Below, piece after piece: positions 9,245 to 16,703 of a stretch of 64,000 nt of DNA. Position 1 is the first letter of the stretch. Each line of letters starts with the position of its first letter. The stretch covers positions 620,001 through 684,000 of the forward strand of contig NZ_CP019698.1 in assembly GCF_002005145.1 (NCBI RefSeq). Reading direction: 5' to 3'. This DNA comes from Desulforamulus ferrireducens. GTDB taxonomy: Bacteria; Bacillota; Desulfotomaculia; Desulfotomaculales; Desulfotomaculaceae. The position numbers were made by a program, and so were the translations under genes. The notes beneath the pieces are model-generated. The model made no database searches and was not told where the DNA came from. It saw nothing but the letters and a program-made list of their open reading frames with translations.

Positions 9245-10108
9245 GTGCTGAGAAAGAAAAAACTGTTACTTGGTATATTAGTGCTGGCCATGCTATTGCT
9301 TACTGGTTGCAATGCGGGTACAGAAACAGGGGCGGATAGCAAGGAGAGCAAGACAGACAATATCGCTGAGGCAGAAACCTCCCCAAAGAGCCCGGGGACA
9401 GTGGTAATTAGTGGTAAAATTGAAGCGGTACAGATGGCTAACTTGGTGAGCAAAGTAGCCGGCAAGGTGGAAATGGTGCACGTAGACATTGGTACCCCTG
9501 TCAAAGCCGGTCAAGTGTTAATGAGTTTAGATGCGGGAGATAAAGCGGCGGAAATTGAGGTAGCGACTGCCCAGGTGAACAGTGCCCAGGTTGAATACGA
9601 ACTAGCCCAGAGCAATTATCAGCGGGGCCAAGAGCTATTGGCAGCCCAGGCTATTTCCCAAGCTGAATATGAAAAGACCTATGAAGGACCCTTTAAGCGA
9701 GCCGAGGCTCAACTGCAATCAGCTCAGGCCTCTTTAAAGAAACAACAAATTACCTACAATGATATGTTTATGAAAGCACCCTTTGACGGGGTGATAACAG
9801 CCCGCAATATTAATCCCGGAGAAATGGCCGGCACGCAAAATACTGTTTTTACACTGGTTAATTTAGACCAAGTGGTAATAAAGGGGATGGTTAACGAGAA
9901 TTTCATCAATCAGTTACAAAATGGCCAGGCAGTCAAGGTGAGGGTACCAGCGGCATCTGACCAAGAGTTTACCGGTGTTATTAACAACCTGGGCCTTTCG
10001 GCCGACCTCCAAGCCAAAGGTTATCCTGTCAAAATAAAGCTGGAAAACCCTGACCATATCCTCAAGCCCGGTATGTTTGCCGAGGTTATTCTCGAGGGCA
10101 AAAAATAG
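9245..10108 (+). CDS. Lipoprotein efflux adaptor (HlyD/RND membrane fusion family)
   Basis: A membrane-fusion-type adaptor. The N-terminus has a signal peptide ending in the lipobox LLTGC, so it should be a lipoprotein on the outer face of the membrane. Next come a biotinyl-lipoyl-like half-motif (VDIGTPVKAGQVLMSLD), a short coiled-coil hairpin, the second lipoyl half (FDGVITARNINPGEM) and a beta-barrel. An upstream in-frame ATG at 9230 is possible; GTG at 9245 is preferred because GGGGGAT precedes it. The next gene is a second adaptor, 25 bases away; no transporter gene follows. Confidence 0.85.
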   Translation: MLRKKKLLLGILVLAMLLLTGCNAGTETGADSKESKTDNIAEAETSPKSPGTVVISGKIEAVQMANLVSKVAGKVEMVHVDIGTPVKAGQVLMSLDAGDKAAEIEVATAQVNSAQVEYELAQSNYQRGQELLAAQAISQAEYEKTYEGPFKRAEAQLQSAQASLKKQQITYNDMFMKAPFDGVITARNINPGEMAGTQNTVFTLVNLDQVVIKGMVNENFINQLQNGQAVKVRVPAASDQEFTGVINNLGLSADLQAKGYPVKIKLENPDHILKPGMFAEVILEGKK

Positions 10109-10133
10109 ATTTGCTTACATATGGAGGATTATC

Positions 10134-10787
10134 ATGAAGAAGAAAAGTATCTACCTTGTTATATTGGCCATGGTGGTTACTATGGCAGGAGTTTCCTATT
10201 ACTACTGGTATCAAAATACTCACTATGTTTCTACAGAGGATGCCAGAGTGGATGGTCAGATTGTCAAAGTAAGTCCCCAGGTGTCGGGACAAATTATTGA
10301 TCTACCCATTGAAGAGAATCAAGATTTGACTGCCGGCGAATATATGGGTCGTTTGTCAGATGTTAATTTAGCGGCCAGTGCTAATTTGGATTTAACGGTT
10401 CTAAAGGCACCCATTAGCGGGACGGTGATTAAAAAAACCGCCCATGTGGGGGAGATGGCTACAGCTGGGGTAGCAGTGGCCATGATGGTAGATTTAAATG
10501 CTCTCTATATTACTGCCAATATTGAAGAAGGCGACCTCAATAAGGTCAAGATCGGGCAAAGGGTAAATTACACCATTGATACCTTCCCTGAAGAAAAATT
10601 TACAGGTCAGGTAATATCCATTGGTAATGCAGCCAACTCGGTATTTTCTCTGTTACCACAACAAAATACTAGTAACTCCTTTACTAAAGTAACCCAGCGG
10701 ATACCAGTAAAGATTAGCATTGATGACTATCATAATAAAAGGTTGCTGCCAGGCATGAACGCCATAGTTAAAATTAACATTAAATAG
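10134..10787 (+). CDS. EmrA/HlyD-like secretion adaptor with one N-terminal membrane helix
   Basis: A 217-residue protein with an N-terminal membrane anchor (residues ~5-25), then the EmrA-like opening YVSTEDARVDGQIVKVSPQV and a C-terminal beta-barrel region. The long coiled-coil hairpin of canonical EmrA is missing: the two lipoyl halves are joined directly around LSDVNLAASANLDLTVLKAP. ATG at 10134 is chosen because GGAGG lies 6 bases upstream. It probably pairs with the preceding lipoprotein adaptor; the efflux pump itself must be elsewhere. Confidence 0.8.
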   Translation: MKKKSIYLVILAMVVTMAGVSYYYWYQNTHYVSTEDARVDGQIVKVSPQVSGQIIDLPIEENQDLTAGEYMGRLSDVNLAASANLDLTVLKAPISGTVIKKTAHVGEMATAGVAVAMMVDLNALYITANIEEGDLNKVKIGQRVNYTIDTFPEEKFTGQVISIGNAANSVFSLLPQQNTSNSFTKVTQRIPVKISIDDYHNKRLLPGMNAIVKINIK

Positions 10788-10872
10788 TCAGTATTGTCAG
10801 TGGCTGGTAAACACTTTATATTCATATTAAATCTCCCGGAGGCATACCCATAAACTAAAAAACGGGGTGGTT

Positions 10873-11064
10873 ATGCTGATCGAGGAGATTAAACTTTTTT
10901 TGGAATTAAAAGCACATAAGGATGAGCCCGAGCGGCTGGTAGAGATCTTTTATCAAAATAGAGACACCTTACTTAAGTTAAAGGAAAAGCACCCGGAGTG
11001 GCGTACTTACTTAAAGCCTCAGGTGTTAGAGGCGTTAAGGGAAAAGGGTTTGCCGGTGGATTGA
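10873..11064 (+). CDS. Small hypothetical protein, 63 aa
   Basis: Unrecognised helical, charged protein. GGGGTGG lies directly before the ATG at 10873; an in-frame GTG at 10867 overlaps that site and is less likely. It ends in REKGLPVD, similar in style to the LEEQGLP end of the 65-aa protein at 8937, a weak resemblance only. Confidence 0.6.
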   Translation: MLIEEIKLFLELKAHKDEPERLVEIFYQNRDTLLKLKEKHPEWRTYLKPQVLEALREKGLPVD

Positions 11065-11137
11065 AACGGTTATATTTTAGCCTCCTTTGTGGCATGCTGG
11101 TAAATGGTAGTTACTAGCAACTAAGGAGGATTAATCC

Positions 11138-11458
11138 ATGAGATTTGAACCCATTGATGAAAATGCAGCAGCGGAATACTTCAGGATGTTGGATGATGCA
11201 CCTTCCATAAAGGAGATAATAAGTACCTACCCCGGCGTAGAAAACCTAATCCATGTGATGACTGCCCAGGTTTGTATGAGATTTATCTTGCCCTTTCTGG
11301 AAAACGAACTCTCTGTAGAAGACTTAACTGAAGCTGTTCGGAGATACTTAATTACTGCCCTGGCCTTTGGCATAGTTTTGCATAAGAGTGATGTAGCCAC
11401 CAACTATATTCTCGAAATGTTTAACAAAGGCGAACAAGGGGAGGAGAAGATTGGATAA
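11138..11458 (+). CDS. Hypothetical protein, 106 aa
   Basis: Unrecognised. An acidic N-terminal half followed by a helical region with hydrophobic faces (VRRYLITALAFGIVLHK), not hydrophobic enough for a sure membrane helix. AAGGAGGATTAATCC precedes the ATG. A terminator follows immediately. Confidence 0.65.
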   Translation: MRFEPIDENAAAEYFRMLDDAPSIKEIISTYPGVENLIHVMTAQVCMRFILPFLENELSVEDLTEAVRRYLITALAFGIVLHKSDVATNYILEMFNKGEQGEEKIG

Positions 11459-11460
11459 GC

Positions 11461-11490
11461 AAAGGAGTGTCTTTTTTGACACTCCTTTTT
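11461..11490. terminator. Terminator between convergent genes
   Basis: AAAGGAGTGTC pairs with GACACTCCTTT around TTTTT, followed by a T-tract; A-tract on the other side makes it usable from both directions. Confidence 0.85.
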
Positions 11491-11791
11491 AATGGTTTAA
11501 AATATTATTTTCAATCCAATCCCTGAGTTCCTGATTAATCATAAATAGTCCGTCTACGCTAGGGTCTATACACTGCTCACCCAGCACCTTTACCAACAAC
11601 TCCTTAGGTGGTTGTTGGTAAAGGTGCTCTGTATGACTACTGAAGGGGCCGACGCGATATAGTGCTAACCGAGGGGTAGCGGCAAATTGGTCGATCACAA
11701 AGGTATAACCGGTTTTTCTGGGGGTCTTGGAAAACTCCTGCTCCAGGGAAAAATCCCAGAGTAGATTATTTTTAATGTTCTGCACATGCAT
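11489..11791 (-). CDS. Hypothetical protein, 100 aa, containing a perfect inverted repeat
   Basis: Unrecognised soluble protein. ATG start with AAGGTGA upstream. The gene contains a perfect 18-bp inverted repeat (11583-11628) that encodes HLYQQ on one arm and LLVKVL on the other. It would fold into a strong hairpin in the mRNA, in the second half of the coding sequence. Confidence 0.6.
   Translation of the reverse strand: MHVQNIKNNLLWDFSLEQEFSKTPRKTGYTFVIDQFAATPRLALYRVGPFSSHTEHLYQQPPKELLVKVLGEQCIDPSVDGLFMINQELRDWIENNILNH
11583..11628. repeat. Perfect 18-bp inverted repeat inside a coding sequence
   Basis: AGCACCTTTACCAACAAC (11583-11600) is the exact reverse complement of GTTGTTGGTAAAGGTGCT (11611-11628); the spacer is 10 bases. 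No T-tract follows either arm, so it is not a plain terminator. Confidence 0.9.
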
Positions 11792-11926
11792 AGGAGTTCA
11801 CCTTCTACACAATTTTTTACCATTAATTGCTAGAATAACCTGATCCAGCTGATAGCATACAGGAAAATTAACATTTCTGGTGAACTACATATATAGGTAT
11901 AACCCTATGCCAAGGAGGGATAATTG

Positions 11927-12040
11927 ATGAAATGTATCTATGAAGATGTGCCGTGCAAATGCAATACCTCCTGCCAGGAAGAGTGCGAAGACTGCTACTG
12001 TATGAAATGTCCCTTAAAGGAAAAACCTCCACACTATTAA
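11927..12040 (+). CDS. Cysteine-rich mini-protein, 37 aa
   Basis: A 37-residue frame with eight cysteines (residues 3, 10, 12, 16, 20, 23, 25, 28), followed by a Lys/Pro tail. CCAAGGAGGG lies 7-8 bases before the ATG, a near-perfect ribosome-binding site, which supports translation. The CxC, CxxC and CxCxxC spacings suggest metal binding, metallothionein-like, or a redox role; this is inference. No export signal is seen. Confidence 0.65.
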   Translation: MKCIYEDVPCKCNTSCQEECEDCYCMKCPLKEKPPHY

Positions 12041-12061
12041 AATTAAAAGGATTAGGAAGTT

Positions 12062-12490
12062 ATGGAGTTAATTGTGGCCGCCACGGGTTGTGGACAGATG
12101 ACGGAAATTAAGAGGATTTTCAAGCGGTACGGGCAGGTGGTGCTGGGTACCCTGGACAAGCCTAAACTAAGCCCGCTGGTGAGCAAAATTAAGGCAGGGG
12201 AAATAATCCCCATTTATTTTTATGAAACGGGCTGAGACAACCAGCGTAAAGTAATTGCCGTGGGCAATTTGCTAGGTCTAATACCATTGGCAGATGAGAT
12301 AACTATGCGGGATCTATCAGAGCTGTTGGTGCAATCCTTTGCTGAAAACTGGCGGAGGATATTGCTTGGCACCATAGAACAACAGGTGCTGAACGATTGC
12401 CTTTTAGTGGTTAACAATCTAAGCTTTGCCCAGCAGGGGGTTTTGCTGTCAATGCTGCAGGGACATAGGTATAACATTATCATTAGTTAA
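12062..12490 (+). CDS. Hypothetical protein interrupted by one in-frame TGA (Sec candidate or nonsense mutation)
   Basis: ATG at 12062, with AGGA upstream, opens a frame of 57 codons to a TGA at 12233-12235. The same frame then continues for 84 more codons with protein-like composition to a TAA at 12490. The second part has no ribosome-binding site of its own before its first GTG (12260). A hairpin (12253-12269) sits 17 bases after the TGA. Read through, the product would be about 141 residues: N-terminal MELIVAATGCGQMTEIKRI, the TGA after YFYETG, and a C-terminal helical half. Selenocysteine insertion, a recent nonsense mutation or a sequencing error are all possible. The downstream gene starts 15 bases later. 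Confidence 0.5.
12253..12269 (+). other. SECIS-like hairpin downstream of in-frame TGA
   Basis: AATTGCC pairs perfectly with GGCAATT around loop GTG. The loop begins 25 bases after the TGA, within the distance range known for bacterial SECIS elements, and has a G first. A 3-nt loop and only 7 pairs are weak support. Confidence 0.3.
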
Positions 12491-12505
12491 AGGAGGCGGG
12501 GTAGG

Positions 12506-12871
12506 TTGGAAAGGGAAGCACCCAAGGTAAAACTGGATACTGTCATCAAGCTCTGCACCGAAGGGGTTGAGCTGCTTTCCCAAGGTAAAGTGGAGGAAAC
12601 CATCAATGGTTTGTTGCACACCCTGGATATGGCCAGACAAATGCTGGCGGTTCATCAGGGACGGGGTGACGTATGGGTAAAGGCAAAGGTCAAACTGGGT
12701 ACCATAGAGGCAGGAACCCGGGGGATGGTTATTCGTAACGATGAAACCGGTATGCTGGTACAGTGGGTGGTTCCCGACAGCAACCGCCCTCTGGTGGATC
12801 TTTTTCCCCGGGATCAATTCGAGGAATATGTTGAACTGGAAGGACAGTGCGGCCAGCACCAGACCAATTGA
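12506..12871 (+). CDS. Hypothetical protein, 121 aa
   Basis: Unrecognised. An N-terminal helical half (residues 1-50) and a C-terminal beta-rich half beginning near VWVKAKVKLGTIEAGTRGMV that resembles small SH3-like barrels of the kind that sense charge or pH; that resemblance is an impression. TTG start with AAAGGAGGCGGGG upstream. It lies 15 bases downstream of the TGA-interrupted gene and may be in one transcript with it. Confidence 0.65.
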   Translation: MEREAPKVKLDTVIKLCTEGVELLSQGKVEETINGLLHTLDMARQMLAVHQGRGDVWVKAKVKLGTIEAGTRGMVIRNDETGMLVQWVVPDSNRPLVDLFPRDQFEEYVELEGQCGQHQTN

Positions 12872-12914
12872 CTGGAGGGGCTGTTGCGCAAATAGGGAAT
12901 GGGCCGATGGCTTC

Positions 12915-12960
12915 AAAATGAGTGTCGCAAAAACATAGTTTTTACGACACTCATTTTGTT
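12915..12960 (+). terminator. Terminator before spoIIR
   Basis: ATGAGTGTCG pairs with CGACACTCAT, extended by AAAAA/TTTTT, then a TTTTG tract. Confidence 0.8.
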
Positions 12961-13032
12961 GTTTATGTATAAAAATGTCAAATACCTCCCATACTGTTAA
13001 TAGTTAATTAGCGTATAATGAGGTGTTTGACC

Positions 13033-13623
13033 ATGAAGCTTACTCTGAGAAGCGTGCTAACCATAATCATAGGCCTGGCACTCCTGGCCGGTGCCTGTTT
13101 TTTCTCCTACCGAACCTATATTCAGCATGAATTTGCCAGTGAGCTAATCCGTTTGCATGTGATTGCCCATAGTGACAGTTATGCCGACCAGGCACTAAAA
13201 TTACATGTCAGGGATGTCATTGTTAATGAAATGAAATCACGTTTCCGTCAGGCTAATAACAGGCAAGAGGCAGAAGAAATTATTCTCGCCAGTGTGGATG
13301 AAATCAAAGCCTTAGCGGAGCGGCAGATTGCAAGGGAGGGTAAGCAGTACCCGGTGGAGGTTAAACTGGGGGATTATGCTTTTCCTACCAAAACCTATGG
13401 TAATATCACCCTGCCCGCAGGCAATTATCACGCTGTGAGAGTAATCATTGGAGATGGGCAAGGGAAAAATTGGTGGTGCGTATTGTTTCCGCCCCTGTGT
13501 TTTGTTGATAGTGTGGAATCCCTCCAGGAAGATGAGAAAGCCAAAGGAATGAAAGTCTTTGAAAAGGATAATGTGGAGTTTCGTCTCAAATGCATTGATG
13601 TACTAAAAATATTTTGCAGATAA
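13033..13623 (+). CDS. spoIIR: Stage II sporulation protein R
   Basis: A 196-residue secreted signalling protein made in the forespore that triggers pro-sigma-E processing by SpoIIGA in the mother cell. It has an N-terminal membrane/signal segment, then the family core LIRLHVIAHSDSYADQALKL and the C-terminal region KNWWCVLFPPLCFVD. ATG at 13033 is preferred over ATG 13018 because AGGTG (13021-13025) is 7 bases upstream. A weak sigma-F-like pair (GTATA at 12967, ATACT at 12991) lies upstream, as expected for spoIIR, but is not convincing alone. Confidence 0.93.
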   Translation: MKLTLRSVLTIIIGLALLAGACFFSYRTYIQHEFASELIRLHVIAHSDSYADQALKLHVRDVIVNEMKSRFRQANNRQEAEEIILASVDEIKALAERQIAREGKQYPVEVKLGDYAFPTKTYGNITLPAGNYHAVRVIIGDGQGKNWWCVLFPPLCFVDSVESLQEDEKAKGMKVFEKDNVEFRLKCIDVLKIFCR

Positions 13624-13760
13624 CATTCTAAAAAATATTATTTAGTTTATCGATAAAGGGTACACTAAATAATGTGATTGTAGTAAAATATAGCCATGCA
13701 TACGAATGGTTCGCAGGTGATTTAATATAAGCACCTAGAATTAAAGAAGGGACGAAGGAA

Positions 13761-14018
13761 TTGGCCAAGCAGAAGAAGCAAACAGGTGCAACAAAGGGTA
13801 AAAATCAAAGGGGTAATTACTTTGTATTTGTTGTCTTAATCATATATGTGATGCTTGCCAGCCAAGCAGTGAAGGGTTACAACCAATACTTACAGTCACT
13901 GCAACTTGCTCCGGGAACCCATTTTGCCCTGGCTCTTGGTGGAATAATCCTGTTAGGGTCGGGTTTGATTATTTTAAATAACCTGGTGCAAAAATGGCTG
14001 TCTAAAAAAATGCAATAA
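13761..14018 (+). CDS. Small membrane protein, 85 aa
   Basis: Lys/Gln-rich N-terminus followed by two membrane helices (about residues 20-40 and 55-78) and a basic C-terminus. Not recognised. The TTG start is supported by GAAGGGACGAAGG upstream. The gene is close to the next one (26 bases) and may share a transcript. Confidence 0.6.
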   Translation: MAKQKKQTGATKGKNQRGNYFVFVVLIIYVMLASQAVKGYNQYLQSLQLAPGTHFALALGGIILLGSGLIILNNLVQKWLSKKMQ

Positions 14019-14044
14019 ATTAGATATTAATGGAGGTAAGAAAC

Positions 14045-14326
14045 GTGCAGCACCCAACCAACACAAGAATTATTTTTGCGGATAATCCAGAAGAAGCTAA
14101 GGAAAAGTACCTGGCCCTCGGTATCAAAACTAAAGATCCTAATCCTGGTGTGGAAGTTCTCAAGCCCCTGGAAGACGAAGAATTTGACATTGATTCGGAT
14201 ATTAACCTCATTGGTGAGGTTTCCGTTGGACCTTCCATCATGGAAGAGATTCGTAAGGATGCCGCCCGGGCTTATGTTGTATATTTCTTGGAAGACCCCC
14301 AAAATTTTGCGGAATCAGCATCCTAA
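14045..14326 (+). CDS. Hypothetical acidic protein, 93 aa
   Basis: Unrecognised soluble, acidic protein ending in a helical segment. GTG at 14045 is chosen: GGAGGT (14032-14037) is 7 bases upstream, whereas the in-frame ATG at 14030 overlaps that site. It follows the 85-aa membrane protein and ends in a terminator. Confidence 0.6.
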   Translation: MQHPTNTRIIFADNPEEAKEKYLALGIKTKDPNPGVEVLKPLEDEEFDIDSDINLIGEVSVGPSIMEEIRKDAARAYVVYFLEDPQNFAESAS

Positions 14327-14328
14327 GC

Positions 14329-14362
14329 TCAAAACCCTGCATCTTTGATGTGGGGTTTTGTT
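14329..14362 (+). terminator. Terminator after the 93-aa gene
   Basis: CAAAACCC pairs with GGGTTTTG with an imperfect inner stem, followed by TTTTTT. Confidence 0.65.
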
Positions 14363-14372
14363 TTTTCTCCGG

Positions 14373-14388
14373 TGTGATCTATATCATA
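14373..14388. promoter_or_regulatory. CRP/FNR-family-like half-palindrome
   Basis: TGTGAT-CTAT-ATCATA: arms match the TGTGA/TCACA type with one mismatch. It lies between convergent genes, with no clear downstream target on either strand, so function is doubtful. Confidence 0.25.
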
Positions 14389-14435
14389 GCACGAATCAGG
14401 ATACGGTATTAACATATTAGAAAGCGTTGAGAATT

Positions 14436-14503
14436 GTTCTAAAAGGGAACGAGTGTACAAACGCAAAACGCCACTTTGGTCACCTTTTGTTCTGAAATGG
14501 AAC
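14436..14503. repeat. Two copies of a GTTC-N7-GAAC palindrome
   Basis: GTTCTAAAAGGGAAC at 14436-14450 and GTTCTGAAATGGAAC at 14489-14503, start-to-start 53 bases (about five helical turns). The sequence between 14365 and 14580 holds no gene. Confidence 0.5.
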
Positions 14504-14582
14504 ATTAGACGTAAATAGCTTAGTACAAGCCCATATTTACTCTATGGCATAGTTATTGCAATAAATAAAAATGGCCTACAAA

Positions 14583-14615
14583 ATAAAAAAAGAAAACCCG
14601 ACTAGGCCTCGGGTT
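14583..14615 (-). terminator. Terminator of the hydrogenase operon
   Basis: On the minus strand AACCCGA pairs with TCGGGTT and is followed by TTCTTTTTTTATTTT. It is about 100 bases past the stop codon of the NrfD-like gene. Confidence 0.75.
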
Positions 14616-14650
14616 ACACGGAAAATGCAAGCGCGATTTATTGTTTTTTT

Positions 14651-14688
14651 AAGGAGGGCGGGGGATCCTTGGATCTTCCGCCCTCCTT
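14651..14688. other. GC-rich hairpin just after the NrfD-like gene
   Basis: AAGGAGGGCGG pairs with CCGCCCTCCTT around a GGGATCC-type loop. No T-tract follows on the minus strand, so it may stabilise the 3' end of the operon mRNA rather than terminate it. Confidence 0.5.
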
Positions 14689-14710
14689 ACCTAGCATAGT
14701 AATTAAAGTG

Positions 14711-15877
14711 TTAAGCAGCATGGCCATGATCTTCGTGTTCGAGAATTCTAAAGTTCTCTACAACGAAGCAGTAGGCCAGCACACCCATAGCCACCAAACC
14801 GGCGCTAACAATAAATTCTCCCGCAGAAGGAATATAGGATACGCCGGTGGAGCGAATCATACCGGTGATGACCACGTTCATACGGTTTAATACAACACCC
14901 AAGCTTACCAGTAAACCAAAGGTTAACAGACCACTGCGGGAATTGCTGAAACCGCTGAAGGCGATAATAATGGGTATGATAACACCAAAAATCATTTCAA
15001 TCAAGAACCAATTTGCTTCAAAGGTGCCGGAGAAGGCTAGACCCAATACTCCGCGGTTGGTTAAGTCAACGATCTTTAAGATTAGATAAAGAATCATAGC
15101 ATAAGCAGAAATTCTTACCAGCTTGCGCAAAATTGGAATGGGGATCCAATGATCATATGCTTTACCGGCTAAAGTGGTTTCCACACATATCATCGCAGGT
15201 CCTACAAAGAAAGAGGAGATCAGGAAGAACAGGAAGATAATGGGAGACCACCACAAGGGATAAAGCTTATCTACCATTAACAGGTACAGACCACCCAGGG
15301 AAGACTGGTGCAAGGTTGGGAAAATAATACCAACAATCATTAAAACAGGCAGAGCCTTTTTGAAAATGTTATGGAATTTCTTGCCCACACGTTCAGTGGC
15401 AATCTCACCAAATTCTAAAATCTGAACGGTGGTATAACAGGATACACACCAGAAAACTTCAAACAGCACAGAGCTGTGACCCCAGGATACGAAGGGACGC
15501 CAGAAGTTGAACCACTGACCGATGTCTAGGAACAAGCCAGCCATAACTAACAGATAACCGATTAAGGATGTCAGCATGGCACTACGGGCGATAGGGGCAA
15601 AATAGTCTCTATGCAGTACATGTACAATGAGTGCTGTGCCATAACCGCCACCGGCCAGAGCAACACCGCAGAGTACGTCGAAACCAATCCAGAGACCCCA
15701 AGGCCATTCATCGCTTAAGTTTGTAACAGTGCCCAGACCAGTAACCAGACGAAAGACGATTACACCGATGGCCACTAGTGATAAGAGCATTAATAAGACA
15801 CGTATTGGAGTAATTCTAAAACTCCACTTTTGGGCTTCTTGGGCGTGAGACGCCATAATTATCCCCCCAGTTCTCAA
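14711..15877 (-). CDS. NrfD/HybB-like membrane subunit of the hydrogenase complex
   Basis: A 388-residue integral membrane protein with about ten helices, matching the NrfD/PsrC/HybB family, which carries electrons between an extracytoplasmic iron-sulfur subunit and the menaquinone pool. It is the last gene of the operon hydA - ferredoxin - nrfD, 15 bases after the ferredoxin gene. The start ATG is close behind GGGGGGATAATT. The C-terminal tail is His-rich (HEDHGHAA). Role by family and context: quinone-reactive anchor of an uptake hydrogenase. Confidence 0.9.
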   Translation of the reverse strand: MRTGGIIMASHAQEAQKWSFRITPIRVLLMLLSLVAIGVIVFRLVTGLGTVTNLSDEWPWGLWIGFDVLCGVALAGGGYGTALIVHVLHRDYFAPIARSAMLTSLIGYLLVMAGLFLDIGQWFNFWRPFVSWGHSSVLFEVFWCVSCYTTVQILEFGEIATERVGKKFHNIFKKALPVLMIVGIIFPTLHQSSLGGLYLLMVDKLYPLWWSPIIFLFFLISSFFVGPAMICVETTLAGKAYDHWIPIPILRKLVRISAYAMILYLILKIVDLTNRGVLGLAFSGTFEANWFLIEMIFGVIIPIIIAFSGFSNSRSGLLTFGLLVSLGVVLNRMNVVITGMIRSTGVSYIPSAGEFIVSAGLVAMGVLAYCFVVENFRILEHEDHGHAA

Positions 15878-15892
15878 AAATATCGCGGCGTG

Positions 15893-16687
15893 TTAAGCCT
15901 TAAAGTTCTTGTTGTTTTCTTTGCTAATCTGGTTACGGCGTTTGGTATAGTGGTATAAACCAGTTAGAATAACGCCCCAGGTAATACCCACAAAGGGAGT
16001 GGCATGCATATAGGCTTCGGTATAGCTGGGCATAGCACGCTTGGTTACGTTAGTCTTAAAGCCTAACTGTTCAAAGGGTATGTCAGAAATGTAAATCCAT
16101 TCGGTGCCGCCCACTTCTTCTTCACCAAAGATGTGTTTTACATATTTAGAATCCTTGGCAATGATGTCCTTGGCCTCTTGCAGCAGGGCATCGCGGTCAC
16201 CATATTTAAAGACATCCGCAGGACATACGGAAACGCAGGCAGGGGCTTCGCCCTTTTCTACTTTACCACTGCACATCATGCACTTGGTAACCAGCGGGAA
16301 TGCCTTTTCCCATTCGTATTTGGGAATATTAAAGGGACAGGCTACCATGCAATAACGGCAACCAACGCACAGGTGAGGATAATAAATTACCGGGCCTGCT
16401 TCAGTTTTTTGGAATGCCTTGGCAAAACATGCGGAAGCGCAGGCGGGTTCTTTACAATGTAAACATTGTTGCTTAACAAAGCGCCAAACAGGTTGATTAT
16501 TGCTGTCTTTAACTTCATGGAATTGTACTACGGTCCAGTTTTTGCCGTTAAGTTTAGCATCAGGTCCCATAGTAGGAGTAGTATCATCCCACTCATTGCC
16601 GTTATATAACTTGCAGGCTACGGTGCAACTACCACAACCTACGCATTTTGTAAGATCAACTAGAACACCTTTTGACATGTGTTTCAC
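15893..16687 (-). CDS. 4Fe-4S electron-transfer subunit (DmsB/HybA-like) of the hydrogenase
   Basis: A 264-residue ferredoxin-like protein with four cysteine clusters: CVGCGSCTVAC near the N-terminus, CLHCKEPACASAC, CVGCRYCMVACPF and CMMCSG...CVSVCP, the pattern of DmsB/HybA/HmcB proteins with four [4Fe-4S] clusters. It has no signal peptide of its own and ends in a single membrane helix (FVGITWGVILTGLYH) and a basic tail, so it is probably exported together with the Tat substrate HydA and anchored at the membrane. It is 16 bases downstream of hydA. Confidence 0.9.
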   Translation of the reverse strand: MKHMSKGVLVDLTKCVGCGSCTVACKLYNGNEWDDTTPTMGPDAKLNGKNWTVVQFHEVKDSNNQPVWRFVKQQCLHCKEPACASACFAKAFQKTEAGPVIYYPHLCVGCRYCMVACPFNIPKYEWEKAFPLVTKCMMCSGKVEKGEAPACVSVCPADVFKYGDRDALLQEAKDIIAKDSKYVKHIFGEEEVGGTEWIYISDIPFEQLGFKTNVTKRAMPSYTEAYMHATPFVGITWGVILTGLYHYTKRRNQISKENNKNFKA

Positions 16688-16703
16688 CTCCTAGGGTATA
16701 AGG

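Noticed and set aside
13014-13019. TATAAT as spoIIR promoter
   Set aside because: It ends directly at the ribosome-binding site, leaving no room for a transcription start and leader.
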